Below, piece after piece: positions 14,565 to 22,806 of a stretch of 26,215 nt of DNA. The notes beneath the pieces are model-generated. The model ran no database searches, was not told the DNA's origin, and was given only the letters and a program-made list of their open reading frames with translations. The DNA is from an uncultured Finegoldia sp. (GTDB lineage Bacteria; Bacillota; Clostridia; Tissierellales; Peptoniphilaceae). Every line of letters begins with the position of its first letter. The first letter of the stretch is position 1. The stretch is taken from NCBI RefSeq assembly GCF_900766215.1, contig NZ_CAAFUQ010000082.1, positions 1-26,215 on the forward strand. The letters are read 5' to 3'. Position numbers and translations under genes: made by a program.

Positions 14565-14705
14565 TTGAATATAGCTGATATAGTAGTATTATCAATAATT
14601 GTCGTAGCAATTGTGTTTGCAGTACGTCGTATGATTAAAAAAGGTGGTAGCTGCGATTGCGGTTCCACTTCTTGCCCTCATTCTAATAATTACAATAAAC
14701 AATAA
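14565..14705 (+). CDS. FeoB-associated Cys-rich membrane protein (46 residues)
   Basis: A short gene starting with TTG at 14565, supported by AAGGTGA at 14554-14560 and lying 27 bases after feoB. The product begins MNIADIVVLSIIVVAIVF, forming one membrane helix in about residues 3-20. A basic stretch (RRMIKKGG) and a Cys-rich tail with the spacing C-x-C-x4-C (Cys30, Cys32, Cys37) plus a His at 39 follow. This is the architecture of the FeoB-associated Cys-rich family. The tail could bind iron or hand it over, but its function is not established. The TTG start and small size make it easy to miss. Confidence 0.85.
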   Translation: MNIADIVVLSIIVVAIVFAVRRMIKKGGSCDCGSTSCPHSNNYNKQ

Positions 14706-14707
14706 AA

Positions 14708-14738
14708 AAAGCGTGGCCTTTAGCAGAGGTCACGCTTT
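14708..14738 (-). terminator. Terminator of the AraC-type regulator, overlapping its last codons
   Basis: AAAGCGTGGCCT (14708-14719) pairs with AGGTCACGCTTT (14727-14738), 12 pairs with one G-U. The minus strand ends in seven T, so it is best suited to the leftward gene; the hairpin includes that gene's final codons and stop. On the plus strand the T tract is broken, so it would be a weaker stop for the feo operon. Confidence 0.8.
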
Positions 14739-15382
14739 GTTATTGTTCTAAACTTTTTAGGTGTAATTTGTTTTATATTTTTGAATTGTTGACAAAAATA
14801 TGAATCAGATTGAAACCCAACTTCCTTTGAAATCTCGCTAACGGATTTGTCGGTGTAAGTCAAAAGCAGTAGACTTTTTTCTATTCTAAAAGTAGTCAAA
14901 ATATTTGGAAGATTGCTTCCCGTGTTTTGACAAATCAATGTCGACAAATAGCTTTTGGACACGTGCAAGTGATCAGACAGAATATCCAGAGAAATCTTCT
15001 GCTCACTGTTATTGTAAATATAATCCAATGCCCTTCTGATTAATGGGTTTTCACAACCCTTTGTAAATATATTTTGGTTTGTAGTGTAATATTCTACAAT
15101 TTCATGGAGTATTTCATCAAGATTTTCAGATTCATCATTTTCTATTTTAGACAATAATTTGTTTTTTTCGGTTTCGCAAAATTTTAGACTCTGATTATCG
15201 CTTATATTCTTAATTTGGTTCCAGCAAAATATTCCCAACAATTGAATAATTGTGTTCTTTTGGGATCTTATATTAGTTTCTGAATTTTGCCAAATATTCA
15301 ACAATTTGTCAGCTAATTCATGTGCTTCTTTATTCGATTTTAGCTGAACAGCATTTATTAATTTTGATTCCAATACGAACAT
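14720..15382 (-). CDS. AraC-family transcriptional regulator
   Basis: A 220-residue protein. The C-terminal 100 residues are a two-helix-turn-helix AraC/XylS DNA-binding domain (ISLDILSDHLHVSKSYLSTLICQ, then KSVSEISKEVGFQSDSYFCQQFKN, ending TPKKFR). The N-terminal 115 residues are mostly helical, with several Cys, and match no effector domain I recognise. The start is ATG 15382, preceded by AAAGGA; the TTG six bases upstream is less likely. It is divergent from the secreted repeat protein gene across a 126-base gap and convergent with the feo operon, so either unit could be its target; the divergent gene is the more usual arrangement. Confidence 0.88.
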   Translation of the reverse strand: MFVLESKLINAVQLKSNKEAHELADKLLNIWQNSETNIRSQKNTIIQLLGIFCWNQIKNISDNQSLKFCETEKNKLLSKIENDESENLDEILHEIVEYYTTNQNIFTKGCENPLIRRALDYIYNNSEQKISLDILSDHLHVSKSYLSTLICQNTGSNLPNILTTFRIEKSLLLLTYTDKSVSEISKEVGFQSDSYFCQQFKNIKQITPKKFRTITKRDLC

Positions 15383-15418
15383 ACACAAATCCTTTCATTT
15401 TATGAGTGTTACGAAGTA

Positions 15419-15448
15419 ATTATATAACTAATTTACTAAAACTTGCAA
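15419..15448 (-). promoter_or_regulatory. Probable promoter of the AraC-type regulator gene
   Basis: On the minus strand TTGCAA (15448-15443), an 18-base spacer and a perfect TATAAT (15424-15419). Confidence 0.6.
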
Positions 15449-15462
15449 CAATTGATATATTT

Positions 15463-15492
15463 TTGCATTTTGTTTTGGATTTAATATATAAT
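15463..15492 (+). promoter_or_regulatory. Probable promoter of the secreted repeat protein gene
   Basis: TTGCAT (15463-15468), an 18-base spacer and TATAAT (15487-15492). Only 14 bases separate its -35 from that of the divergent regulator gene. Confidence 0.55.
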
Positions 15493-15508
15493 TAATTAAG
15501 AGGTAATT

Positions 15509-16495
15509 ATGAAAAGAATATTAATTTTGTGTATGTGCTTTTTGTTTTTGTCTACAAAATCATTTGCTAATACAGATGTAGTTTTGGATAAAATAATAGA
15601 GAAGGATTGTTCAAACTTATCGGAAAAATTGACAGAAGAAGTTTACGACAAAAATGCTAACTTAGTGATTGTTAATGAAAAAAAAGAAAGTGACATAATA
15701 TCGGCGCTTAGTTTTGCATATAAGAACAAAGCAGCGATTTTGTTTATTCAAAATGATGGAGCATATATAAAGAAAGAAAGTCCAATATTAAAAGAAGTCG
15801 ATAGGCTTAAAGCTAAGAATGTGTATATAATTGGTGGACCCAAATCAGTTTCAGAAGAAATCGCAGATAATTTGAAATTAAGTGGGCTGTTAGTTACAAG
15901 AATTGATGGAAGAGATCGAATTGAAGTATCTAAGAATGTTATAAAAGAAAACACTAACTTAAATCCAACAGATACTTTAGTAATCAGTGATTTGTCAAAT
16001 TTCAATTTCATTCAAGCAAAGATGGGATACTATTTGAAAAATGGGTATGCGATTACTTTTGTAGACGGTAAAAAATTTGACGATTCTATTATAAAATTCG
16101 CTATTGATAAGGGAATTTCAAATATTTTGATAGATCAGCCTACATCAATAATAAGTAGTGAATATGATGAGAAGTTAAAACAAAACGGGTTTAAAATTAC
16201 AAGAAATAATTACAAATCTGTTTATGATGCTAATTATACACAAAACGCGAATATCAAATATTCAAAGATTATTTTTACAGAATACAAAGATATTAGAACT
16301 TCGTTGTTGGCGTCTTTCGTAAGTCTTCAAAAAAATTATGTAAATATTTTGGTAAATGAAGGTAATGTTGACAAGACTACCAATAAACTTCTTACAACTT
16401 CTATACAAAATGGTGTGTATATTGGAAATAGGGAAGAAAATTTTAAAAAATTAGCAAAAAAATTAGATTTATACTACAAAGTTGAACAAAAATGA
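15509..16495 (+). CDS. Secreted protein with degenerate cell-wall-binding repeats (CWB2-like)
   Basis: A 328-residue protein with a signal peptide (Lys/Arg start, hydrophobic core ILILCMCFLFL, cleavage probably after SFA near residue 20). The remainder resembles CWB2 repeats, the modules that anchor clostridial S-layer-type proteins. The best unit contains VYIIGGPKSVSEEIADNL followed by RIDGRDRIEVSKNVIKE. Two weaker units have the same strand-helix rhythm but have lost the IGG and GxDR motifs. No enzymatic or second domain is visible, so the protein may be all anchor fold or may have taken on a new role. It is a single-gene unit with AGAGG before the ATG, divergent from the AraC-type regulator. 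Confidence 0.75.
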   Translation: MKRILILCMCFLFLSTKSFANTDVVLDKIIEKDCSNLSEKLTEEVYDKNANLVIVNEKKESDIISALSFAYKNKAAILFIQNDGAYIKKESPILKEVDRLKAKNVYIIGGPKSVSEEIADNLKLSGLLVTRIDGRDRIEVSKNVIKENTNLNPTDTLVISDLSNFNFIQAKMGYYLKNGYAITFVDGKKFDDSIIKFAIDKGISNILIDQPTSIISSEYDEKLKQNGFKITRNNYKSVYDANYTQNANIKYSKIIFTEYKDIRTSLLASFVSLQKNYVNILVNEGNVDKTTNKLLTTSIQNGVYIGNREENFKKLAKKLDLYYKVEQK

Positions 16496-16524
16496 CAGTA
16501 ATTTAATGATTTTAGCTAAAAAAC

Positions 16525-16553
16525 TTTAAAAAAAATGGTATTTAGGGTATAAT
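16525..16553 (+). promoter_or_regulatory. Promoter of tig-clpP-clpX
   Basis: TTTAAA (16525-16530), a 17-base spacer and a perfect TATAAT (16548-16553). No CtsR-type tandem heptamer or CIRCE repeat is visible between here and the tig start. Confidence 0.6.
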
Positions 16554-16618
16554 ATTAGCTGGAATTTCTATTTTAAGTGAAATTAATTTAAGTTTTAAAT
16601 AAAATTTAGGAGGAAAGT

Positions 16619-17944
16619 ATGAGCGCAGTGCTTGTAAGTAAAGAAAATAATCAAGCGGTATTCACATGTGAAATACCTGCAGAAGATTTCAATAACGCAA
16701 TTGAGGAAAGTTATAAAAAGAATAGATCTAAATTTAGTTTAAAAGGATTTAGAAAAGGTAAAGTTCCTAGAAAAATGTTGGAAAGAGCTTATGGTGAAGG
16801 TTTATTCTACGAAGATGCTGTAAATCTTTTATTACCAGGAATTTACGAAAAAGCTATCGAAGAATTAGAATTAGAACCAGTTTCTCAACCAGACATCGAT
16901 CTTGACGATATTACTGAAAACAATGATGTTAAAGTAAAATTCACAGTTGACTTGAAACCAGAATTTGAACTAGGTGATTATTCTAATCTATCAGCTGAAA
17001 TCGAAGAATACAAAGTAACTGATTCTGATGTTGATTTGAAAATTAACCACGAATTAGAATCAAACGCAAGAGTTCAAGAAGTTGAAGGTAGAGAAGCTAA
17101 GGAAAATGACACTGTTTCTATCAATTTCAAAGGCTTTGTAGATGACAAAGCATTTGATGGTGGAGAAGCTGAAGATTACGAATTAGTTTTAGGTTCACAT
17201 ACTTTTATCCCAGGATTTGAAGAACAAATCGTAGGTCACAATGTTGGAGACGAATTTGATGTTAATGTTAAATTCCCAGAAGACTACCACGAAGATTCTT
17301 TAAAAGGACAAGATGCTAAATTTGAATGCAAAATCAATTCAATCAAAGAAAAAGTATTACCTGAATTAGATGATGAATTCGTAAAAGATGTTTCTGAATT
17401 CGATACTCTTGAAGAATACAAGAAAGACATTAAAGAACACTTAGAAAAAGACAACGAACAAAGACAATTAGTTGAAAAACAAAACAAATCTGTAGAAGCT
17501 TTGATTGATGCTACTGAAATTACAGTTCCAGAATCAATGATTGACAACGAAGTTAATCGTCAATTCCAAGATTTTGCAAGAAGAGTTCAACAAATGGGCT
17601 TAAATACAGATCAATACTTCCAAATCACTAACACTTCAGAAGAAGATGTTAAAAACGAATTAAGAGCTAACGCTGAATTAAAAGTTAAAGGTGATTTGGT
17701 ATTAGAAAAATATATCGAAAAAGAAGCAATCGAATCTACAGATGAAGAATTAGATGAACAATTAAAAGAATTCGCTAAAGTTTACGGACAAGACGACGAA
17801 GAAAAATTCATCGAAGAATTCAAAAATAGTCCAAACGTAGAATTCTTAAAAGAAGACATCAAGAGAAAGAAAGCTTTAGAAAAATTAGTAGAAATCACTA
17901 AATTTGAAACAAAGAAAGCTGAAGAAACAAAAGAAGATAAATAA
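16619..17944 (+). CDS. tig: Trigger factor, ribosome-bound chaperone
   Basis: This protein binds the ribosome exit tunnel and helps new chains fold. The 441-residue sequence has the ribosome-binding signature GFRKGKVPR (43-51) in the N-terminal domain. An FKBP-type prolyl isomerase domain follows at about 155-245 (DTVSINFKGFVDDKAFDGG, FIPGFEEQIVGH). A long helical C-terminal chaperone domain ends in a very Glu/Lys-rich tail. Length is normal. AGGAGG sits 6 bases before the ATG. clpP starts 40 bases downstream with no terminator between, giving a tig-clpP-clpX operon as in many bacteria. Confidence 0.97.
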   Translation: MSAVLVSKENNQAVFTCEIPAEDFNNAIEESYKKNRSKFSLKGFRKGKVPRKMLERAYGEGLFYEDAVNLLLPGIYEKAIEELELEPVSQPDIDLDDITENNDVKVKFTVDLKPEFELGDYSNLSAEIEEYKVTDSDVDLKINHELESNARVQEVEGREAKENDTVSINFKGFVDDKAFDGGEAEDYELVLGSHTFIPGFEEQIVGHNVGDEFDVNVKFPEDYHEDSLKGQDAKFECKINSIKEKVLPELDDEFVKDVSEFDTLEEYKKDIKEHLEKDNEQRQLVEKQNKSVEALIDATEITVPESMIDNEVNRQFQDFARRVQQMGLNTDQYFQITNTSEEDVKNELRANAELKVKGDLVLEKYIEKEAIESTDEELDEQLKEFAKVYGQDDEEKFIEEFKNSPNVEFLKEDIKRKKALEKLVEITKFETKKAEETKEDK

Positions 17945-17984
17945 TATTTCAATATATTAGAATTAATAATAGGAGGTTATTATT

Positions 17985-18572
17985 ATGCCATCTTTAGTAC
18001 CAATGGTTGTAGAACAAAGTAATAGAGGCGAAAGATCTTACGATATTTTCTCTCGACTTTTAAAAGAAAGAATTATTTTCGTCACAGGCGAAGTTAATGA
18101 TCAGATGGCGGATCTTGTTATAGCTCAATTATTGTTCTTAGAAAGTGAAGATCCTAAAAAGGATATTCAATTATATATCAATTCACCAGGAGGATCTGTA
18201 AGTGCTGGATTGGCAATTTACGATACTATGCAATACGTAAAGCCAGATGTTTCTACAATTTGTGTGGGAATGGCTGCTAGTATGGGAGCAATCCTTCTAA
18301 CAAGTGGTGCAAAAGGAAAAAGATATGCACTTCCAAATGCAGACACTTTAATCCACCAACCGCTTGGAGGAGCACAAGGACAAGCCAGTGATATTGAAAT
18401 TCACGCTAAGAATATTTTGAAGAAGAGAGAATTATTAAACAAGATATTATCTGAAAGAACTGGACAACCTCTAGAAAAAATTGAAAGAGATACAGACAGA
18501 GATTTCATACTAACAGCAGAAGAAGCAAAAGAGTATGGATTGATAGACGAAGTTATATATACTTCTAAATAA
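17985..18572 (+). CDS. clpP: ATP-dependent Clp protease proteolytic subunit
   Basis: The barrel-forming serine peptidase that degrades substrates fed by ClpX. The 195-residue protein has the complete triad: Ser99 in GMAASMG, His124 in IHQPLGG and Asp173 in DTDRDF. It also has the oxyanion segment NSPGGSV. The N-terminus PMVVEQSNRGERSYDIFSRLL is the normal axial loop and first helix with only a very short propeptide. The ATG is preceded by AGGAGG. clpX follows after 10 bases. Confidence 0.97.
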   Translation: MPSLVPMVVEQSNRGERSYDIFSRLLKERIIFVTGEVNDQMADLVIAQLLFLESEDPKKDIQLYINSPGGSVSAGLAIYDTMQYVKPDVSTICVGMAASMGAILLTSGAKGKRYALPNADTLIHQPLGGAQGQASDIEIHAKNILKKRELLNKILSERTGQPLEKIERDTDRDFILTAEEAKEYGLIDEVIYTSK

Positions 18573-18582
18573 GGAAATATTT

Positions 18583-19818
18583 ATGCAAAAAAACGAAAAT
18601 CAATATAAATGTTCTTTTTGCGGTAAATCACAAGATGAAGTAAGAAAATTAATTGCTGGACCTGGAGTATTTATTTGCGATGAATGTGTTTCATTATGTA
18701 ATAGCATAATCGAAGAAGAATTCAAAGATGTAGATAATTTCCAAGAAAGAATTGATTTGCCAAAGCCAATCGAAATCAAGGATGTGCTTGATGATTATGT
18801 AATCAAACAAGAAGAAGGTAAAAAAGCCTTAGCTGTTGCAGTATATAATCATTACAAAAGAATTAATTCTAATCTAATGAATAATGATGTAGAATTACAA
18901 AAATCGAATATTTTATTGGTAGGTCCAACAGGAAGTGGTAAAACACTTTTAGCAGAAACATTAGCTAAAATTTTGGACGTTCCTTTTGCGATTGCCGATG
19001 CAACTAGTCTTACAGAAGCTGGATATGTTGGTGAAGATGTAGAAAATGTAATTTTGAAACTTATTCAAGCAGCAGATTATGATATCGAAAAAGCTGAACA
19101 AGGTATCATTTACATTGACGAAATCGATAAAATCACGAGAAAAAGCGAGAATCCATCCATCACTAGAGATGTTAGCGGTGAAGGTGTTCAACAAGCTTTA
19201 TTAAAAATAGTTGAAGGTACAATTTGCAATGTACCACCACAAGGTGGAAGAAAGCATCCTAACCAAGAATATATCCAAGTCGATACTAAAAATATTTTAT
19301 TCATCGTTGGAGGAGCTTTTGACGGCTTAGAAAAAATAATCGAAAGAAGAACAGAAACAAAATCAATAGGTTTTGGTGCAGATTTGGGAGAAAATGAACA
19401 TAAGAGAATTTCTGAATTGTTCAAAGATATTAGACCAGAAGATTTGATTAAATTTGGTTTGATTCCTGAATTTGTAGGAAGAATTCCTGTATTAGTTACA
19501 CTTGATGAATTAGATGAACAAGCTTTAATTAAAATACTTTTGGAACCTAAAAATGCGGTCATCAAACAATATCAAGAATTATTCAAAATGGATGATGTTG
19601 AGTTAGAATTTGATGAAGATGCACTCAAAGCTATCGCAAAACTAGCTTACGATAGAAAAACAGGTGCCAGAGGTTTGAGAACAATAATAGAAAAATCTTT
19701 GATGAATATTATGTTTGAGCTACCATCAAGACAAGACATTTCAAAAGTTATTTTGACAAAAGAAAGTGTACTAGAAGGAAAAGACCCAAAACTTGTTTTT
19801 AAAACAAATAATAATTAA
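18583..19818 (+). CDS. clpX: ATP-dependent Clp protease ATPase subunit ClpX
   Basis: The AAA+ unfoldase partner of ClpP. The 411-residue protein starts with the zinc-binding domain (Cys10, Cys13, Cys32, Cys35). It has Walker A GPTGSGKT (114-121), the GYVG pore loop, Walker B IIYIDEID, the IGF loop that docks on ClpP (in KSIGFGAD) and the sensor-2 stretch KTGARGLR. All parts needed for a working ClpXP are present. AAGGAAA precedes the ATG. It is the last gene of the tig-clpP-clpX operon, closed by a strong terminator. Confidence 0.97.
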   Translation: MQKNENQYKCSFCGKSQDEVRKLIAGPGVFICDECVSLCNSIIEEEFKDVDNFQERIDLPKPIEIKDVLDDYVIKQEEGKKALAVAVYNHYKRINSNLMNNDVELQKSNILLVGPTGSGKTLLAETLAKILDVPFAIADATSLTEAGYVGEDVENVILKLIQAADYDIEKAEQGIIYIDEIDKITRKSENPSITRDVSGEGVQQALLKIVEGTICNVPPQGGRKHPNQEYIQVDTKNILFIVGGAFDGLEKIIERRTETKSIGFGADLGENEHKRISELFKDIRPEDLIKFGLIPEFVGRIPVLVTLDELDEQALIKILLEPKNAVIKQYQELFKMDDVELEFDEDALKAIAKLAYDRKTGARGLRTIIEKSLMNIMFELPSRQDISKVILTKESVLEGKDPKLVFKTNNN

Positions 19819-19821
19819 CCA

Positions 19822-19850
19822 AAATAGCTCACTTTAGGTGAGCTATTTTT
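19822..19850 (+). terminator. Rho-independent terminator after clpX
   Basis: AAATAGCTCAC (19822-19832) and GTGAGCTATTT (19838-19848) form a perfect 11-pair stem, followed by T. Only 31 bases lie between it and the lon start. Confidence 0.85.
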
Positions 19851-19881
19851 ATCAATAGATTAAATTTGAAAGAGGAGTTTG

Positions 19882-22212
19882 ATGAAAGAATATTATACTA
19901 AATCAGAAAAGAAACTTCCTATAATTGCATTGCGAGGTTTGTGGTTGTTTCCAAATAATATCCAACATTTTGAAGTTGGAAGAGAAGTTTCATTAAATGC
20001 TTTAAACGCTAGTTTGCTCAGAAATTCTGAGATTTTTATTTGTACTCAAAAAGACCCAATGTTAGAAAACATTTCGAAGGATGATTTCTACCATACTGGT
20101 GTTCTTGCAAGTATCAAACAAACTATTAAAATGCCAAATGGAAATGTGAGAGTTTTGGTTGAAGCTTACGATAGAGCAAAAATATTGGATTTTGTTGAAA
20201 ACGACAGTTTCCTAGAAGCAAATGTTGAAGTTTTAGAATACGATAAAACAAAATATCATCCAACTGACAAATCATTGACTATGATAAGAATGATTATTTC
20301 TTCATTTGAAAGTTTGGCAGAAATTATCAAAAAACCATTACCACAAGATTTGCTTGGAGGACTTTTAAACGAAGATGATCCAAGTTCATTGATAGACACT
20401 ATTTCTATGCTTATTTCACTAAATGACAAGGATTCAATTTTATTATTGGAAACTTTGGATATGGATGAAAGAATTGAATTGGTGTACAAATTTGTAATTA
20501 AAGAAATAGAGTTTTTGAAGATAAAAGAAGATATCGAAGAGAGAACTAACAAAGAGATTTCTGACACTCAAAAAGAATATTTCCTTCAAGAACAATTACG
20601 TCAAATAAAGATGGAGTTGGGTGAAGAATACGATATTGAAGATACTGACGACTATGCCAATAAAGTAAAGAAATTAAAACTTAAAAAAGATTCAGAGGAA
20701 CACGTTCTTAAAGAAATCAACAGATTATCTTCTATGAATCCAAACAATCCTGAAAGCACAGTTATCAGAAATTATATCGATCAAGTATTGGATATTCCTT
20801 GGAACAAAAAATCAAAAAGTTCTATCGATTTAAAAGTTGCTGAAAAAGTTCTAAATGACGGACATTTTGGATTAGAAGATGTTAAGAAAAGAATTTTGGA
20901 ATATTTAGCAGTTAAAAAAATGACTGGATCATTAAAAGGACCTATTCTTTGCTTGGTTGGACCTCCAGGGGTTGGTAAAACTTCTATTGCAAGGTCAATA
21001 GCTGAGGCAACTAACAGAAAATTCGTGTCAATGAGATTGGGTGGTGTTCGCGATGAAGCAGAAATCAGAGGCCACAGAAAAACTTATATTGGAGCAATGC
21101 CTGGAAGAATTATTACTCAATTACAAAAAGCCAAAAAGTTAAATCCTGTTTTCTTATTGGATGAAATTGACAAATTAGCATCTGATTTTAGAGGAGATCC
21201 TGCAAGTGCTTTACTGGAAGTTTTGGATCCTGAACAAAATAGTGAATTTACAGATAATTACATCGAAATCCCTGTGGATTTGTCAGATGTTTTATTTATC
21301 ACAACTGCCAACTCACAAGAACAAATCCCAGATGCTTTGTTAGACAGAATGGAAGTTATCAGAGTTACAAGTTACACAGATTCTGAAAAATTTGAAATAG
21401 CCAACAGATATTTATTGCCACGCCAATTAAAAGAAAATGGAATGGACAAATCACAATTCCACATTACAAGGGATGCTATTTATACGATTATTAACAATTA
21501 CACAAGAGAAAGTGGAGTAAGAGAGCTTGAAAGAAATATTGGAAAAGTTGTCAGAAAAGCTGTTGTGAAAATCGTAAGAGACGATGTGAAAAAAGTTGTG
21601 GTTAACAATAAAAACTTGGAAAAATTCTTGGGCTCAAAATTAGTTCTTGACGACGAAATTCCAAGAGAAGATACAGTTGGAGTTGTAAATGGATTAGCTT
21701 GGACACAAGTAGGTGGAGTAATTCTTACAATTGAAGCTAATGTTATGGATGGTAGCGGCAAAACACAACTTACAGGAAAACTTGGCGATGTAATGAAAGA
21801 GTCAGCAATGGCAGCTATTTCATACATTAGAAGCAACCAAGAAGCTTTGGGAATAAAGGGTGAATTTTACAAAGAAAAAGACATTCACATTCACGTTCCA
21901 GAAGGAGCAGTTCCAAAAGACGGACCGTCAGCAGGTGTTACAATGGTAACAGCTTTGGTAAGTGCATTGACAGGAAGAAAAGTAAAACACGATTTTGCAA
22001 TGACTGGAGAAATCACTCTTACAGGAAGAGTGTTGGCAATCGGTGGAGTCAAAGAAAAAGTATTGGCAGCTCACAGATATGGAATCAACAAAGTATTCTT
22101 GCCAAAAGAAAACAAAAGAGATATTCAAGATATTGATCCTAAAATTAGACAAAAAATCAAATTTTATTTTACAAATAATGTAAAAGAAATATTGGATGAG
22201 GTATTAATCTAA
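19882..22212 (+). CDS. lon: ATP-dependent Lon protease
   Basis: A homo-oligomeric AAA+ serine protease for misfolded and regulatory proteins. The 776-residue protein has the Lon N-terminal substrate domain (LPIIALRGLWLFP), a helical linker, the AAA+ module with Walker A GPPGVGKT (360-367) and Walker B VFLLDEIDK, and the peptidase domain. The catalytic Ser683 is in PKDGPSAGV, and the catalytic Lys is in the GGVKEK motif near 724-726. The start is ATG 19882, with AGAGGAG at 19871-19877; the TTG directly before it is too close to that site. I see no convincing promoter between the clpX terminator and this start, so it may depend partly on readthrough. The stop codon overlaps the next ATG by one base. 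Confidence 0.97.
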   Translation: MKEYYTKSEKKLPIIALRGLWLFPNNIQHFEVGREVSLNALNASLLRNSEIFICTQKDPMLENISKDDFYHTGVLASIKQTIKMPNGNVRVLVEAYDRAKILDFVENDSFLEANVEVLEYDKTKYHPTDKSLTMIRMIISSFESLAEIIKKPLPQDLLGGLLNEDDPSSLIDTISMLISLNDKDSILLLETLDMDERIELVYKFVIKEIEFLKIKEDIEERTNKEISDTQKEYFLQEQLRQIKMELGEEYDIEDTDDYANKVKKLKLKKDSEEHVLKEINRLSSMNPNNPESTVIRNYIDQVLDIPWNKKSKSSIDLKVAEKVLNDGHFGLEDVKKRILEYLAVKKMTGSLKGPILCLVGPPGVGKTSIARSIAEATNRKFVSMRLGGVRDEAEIRGHRKTYIGAMPGRIITQLQKAKKLNPVFLLDEIDKLASDFRGDPASALLEVLDPEQNSEFTDNYIEIPVDLSDVLFITTANSQEQIPDALLDRMEVIRVTSYTDSEKFEIANRYLLPRQLKENGMDKSQFHITRDAIYTIINNYTRESGVRELERNIGKVVRKAVVKIVRDDVKKVVVNNKNLEKFLGSKLVLDDEIPREDTVGVVNGLAWTQVGGVILTIEANVMDGSGKTQLTGKLGDVMKESAMAAISYIRSNQEALGIKGEFYKEKDIHIHVPEGAVPKDGPSAGVTMVTALVSALTGRKVKHDFAMTGEITLTGRVLAIGGVKEKVLAAHRYGINKVFLPKENKRDIQDIDPKIRQKIKFYFTNNVKEILDEVLI

Positions 22213-22754
22213 TGAAAATAGGTGTAATAAGTGATACTCATGGTTCGTTGGAAAACACGAAAAAAGCATTGGATATTTTAAAAGATTGTGATACCATTTT
22301 GCACTTGGGAGATGTTTTATATCATGGACCACGCAATGCCCTTCCAGAAGATTATAATCCAAAAGATTTGGCAGTTATATTGAAATCAATGGACAACGTA
22401 GTCTATACGAGAGGAAATTGCGATAGCGATGTGGATCAAATGGTTATTGAGCATGATTTAACTCAAAAACATAGAATAATGGATCTTGGAAGTTATAGAA
22501 TATTGACAATTCATGGCTACGAGGAAGATGAAGATAAAAGAATTCGCATTGCAAATGCAAACAAATGCGATATTGTAATTACTGGACACACTCATGTAAA
22601 AGTTTTGGATAAAAAAGACGGTGTTATTTTATTAAATCCTGGTAGCCCTTCAATTCCAAAAGACGGTGTTAAATCAGTAGCAATCATAGATAAAGATGAA
22701 ATTCAACTTATAGATTTGGATAAAAGGGAAGTTGTGTCAACTTTAAAAATATAA
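22212..22754 (+). CDS. yfcE: YfcE/MJ0936-family metallophosphoesterase
   Basis: A 180-residue single-domain calcineurin-like phosphodiesterase. The metal-binding motifs appear in order: DTH (residues 8-10), GDV in LHLGDVLYHG, GNCD, and GHTH in the C-terminal third, plus NPGSPSIPK. YfcE-type enzymes hydrolyse phosphodiesters such as bis-pNPP in vitro; the natural substrate is not known. It begins at the last base of the lon stop codon, so it is translationally coupled to lon. GAGG lies at 22199-22202, inside lon. Confidence 0.9.
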   Translation: MKIGVISDTHGSLENTKKALDILKDCDTILHLGDVLYHGPRNALPEDYNPKDLAVILKSMDNVVYTRGNCDSDVDQMVIEHDLTQKHRIMDLGSYRILTIHGYEEDEDKRIRIANANKCDIVITGHTHVKVLDKKDGVILLNPGSPSIPKDGVKSVAIIDKDEIQLIDLDKREVVSTLKI

Positions 22755-22756
22755 AA

Positions 22757-22795
22757 TCAATTAACTAAATCTAAAGTTAGTTGAATGTTTAGTTA
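22757..22795 (+). promoter_or_regulatory. Mutually exclusive hairpins before the ABC-F gene
   Basis: Stem A is TCAATTAACT (22757-22766) with AGTTAGTTGA (22775-22784). Stem B is TAACTAAA (22762-22769) with TTTAGTTA (22788-22795). Both use TAACT at 22762-22766, so only one can form. Stem B ends at the ribosome binding site AGGAAGTG (22795-22802). Neither is followed by a T run, so translation control is more plausible than termination, if they function at all. Confidence 0.35.
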
Positions 22796-22806
22796 GGAAG
22801 TGAAAA

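Noticed and set aside
16510..16521. Palindrome TTTTAGCTAAAA after the secreted repeat protein gene
   Set aside because: Too short and without a T run for a terminator; a palindrome like this is expected by chance in AT-rich DNA.
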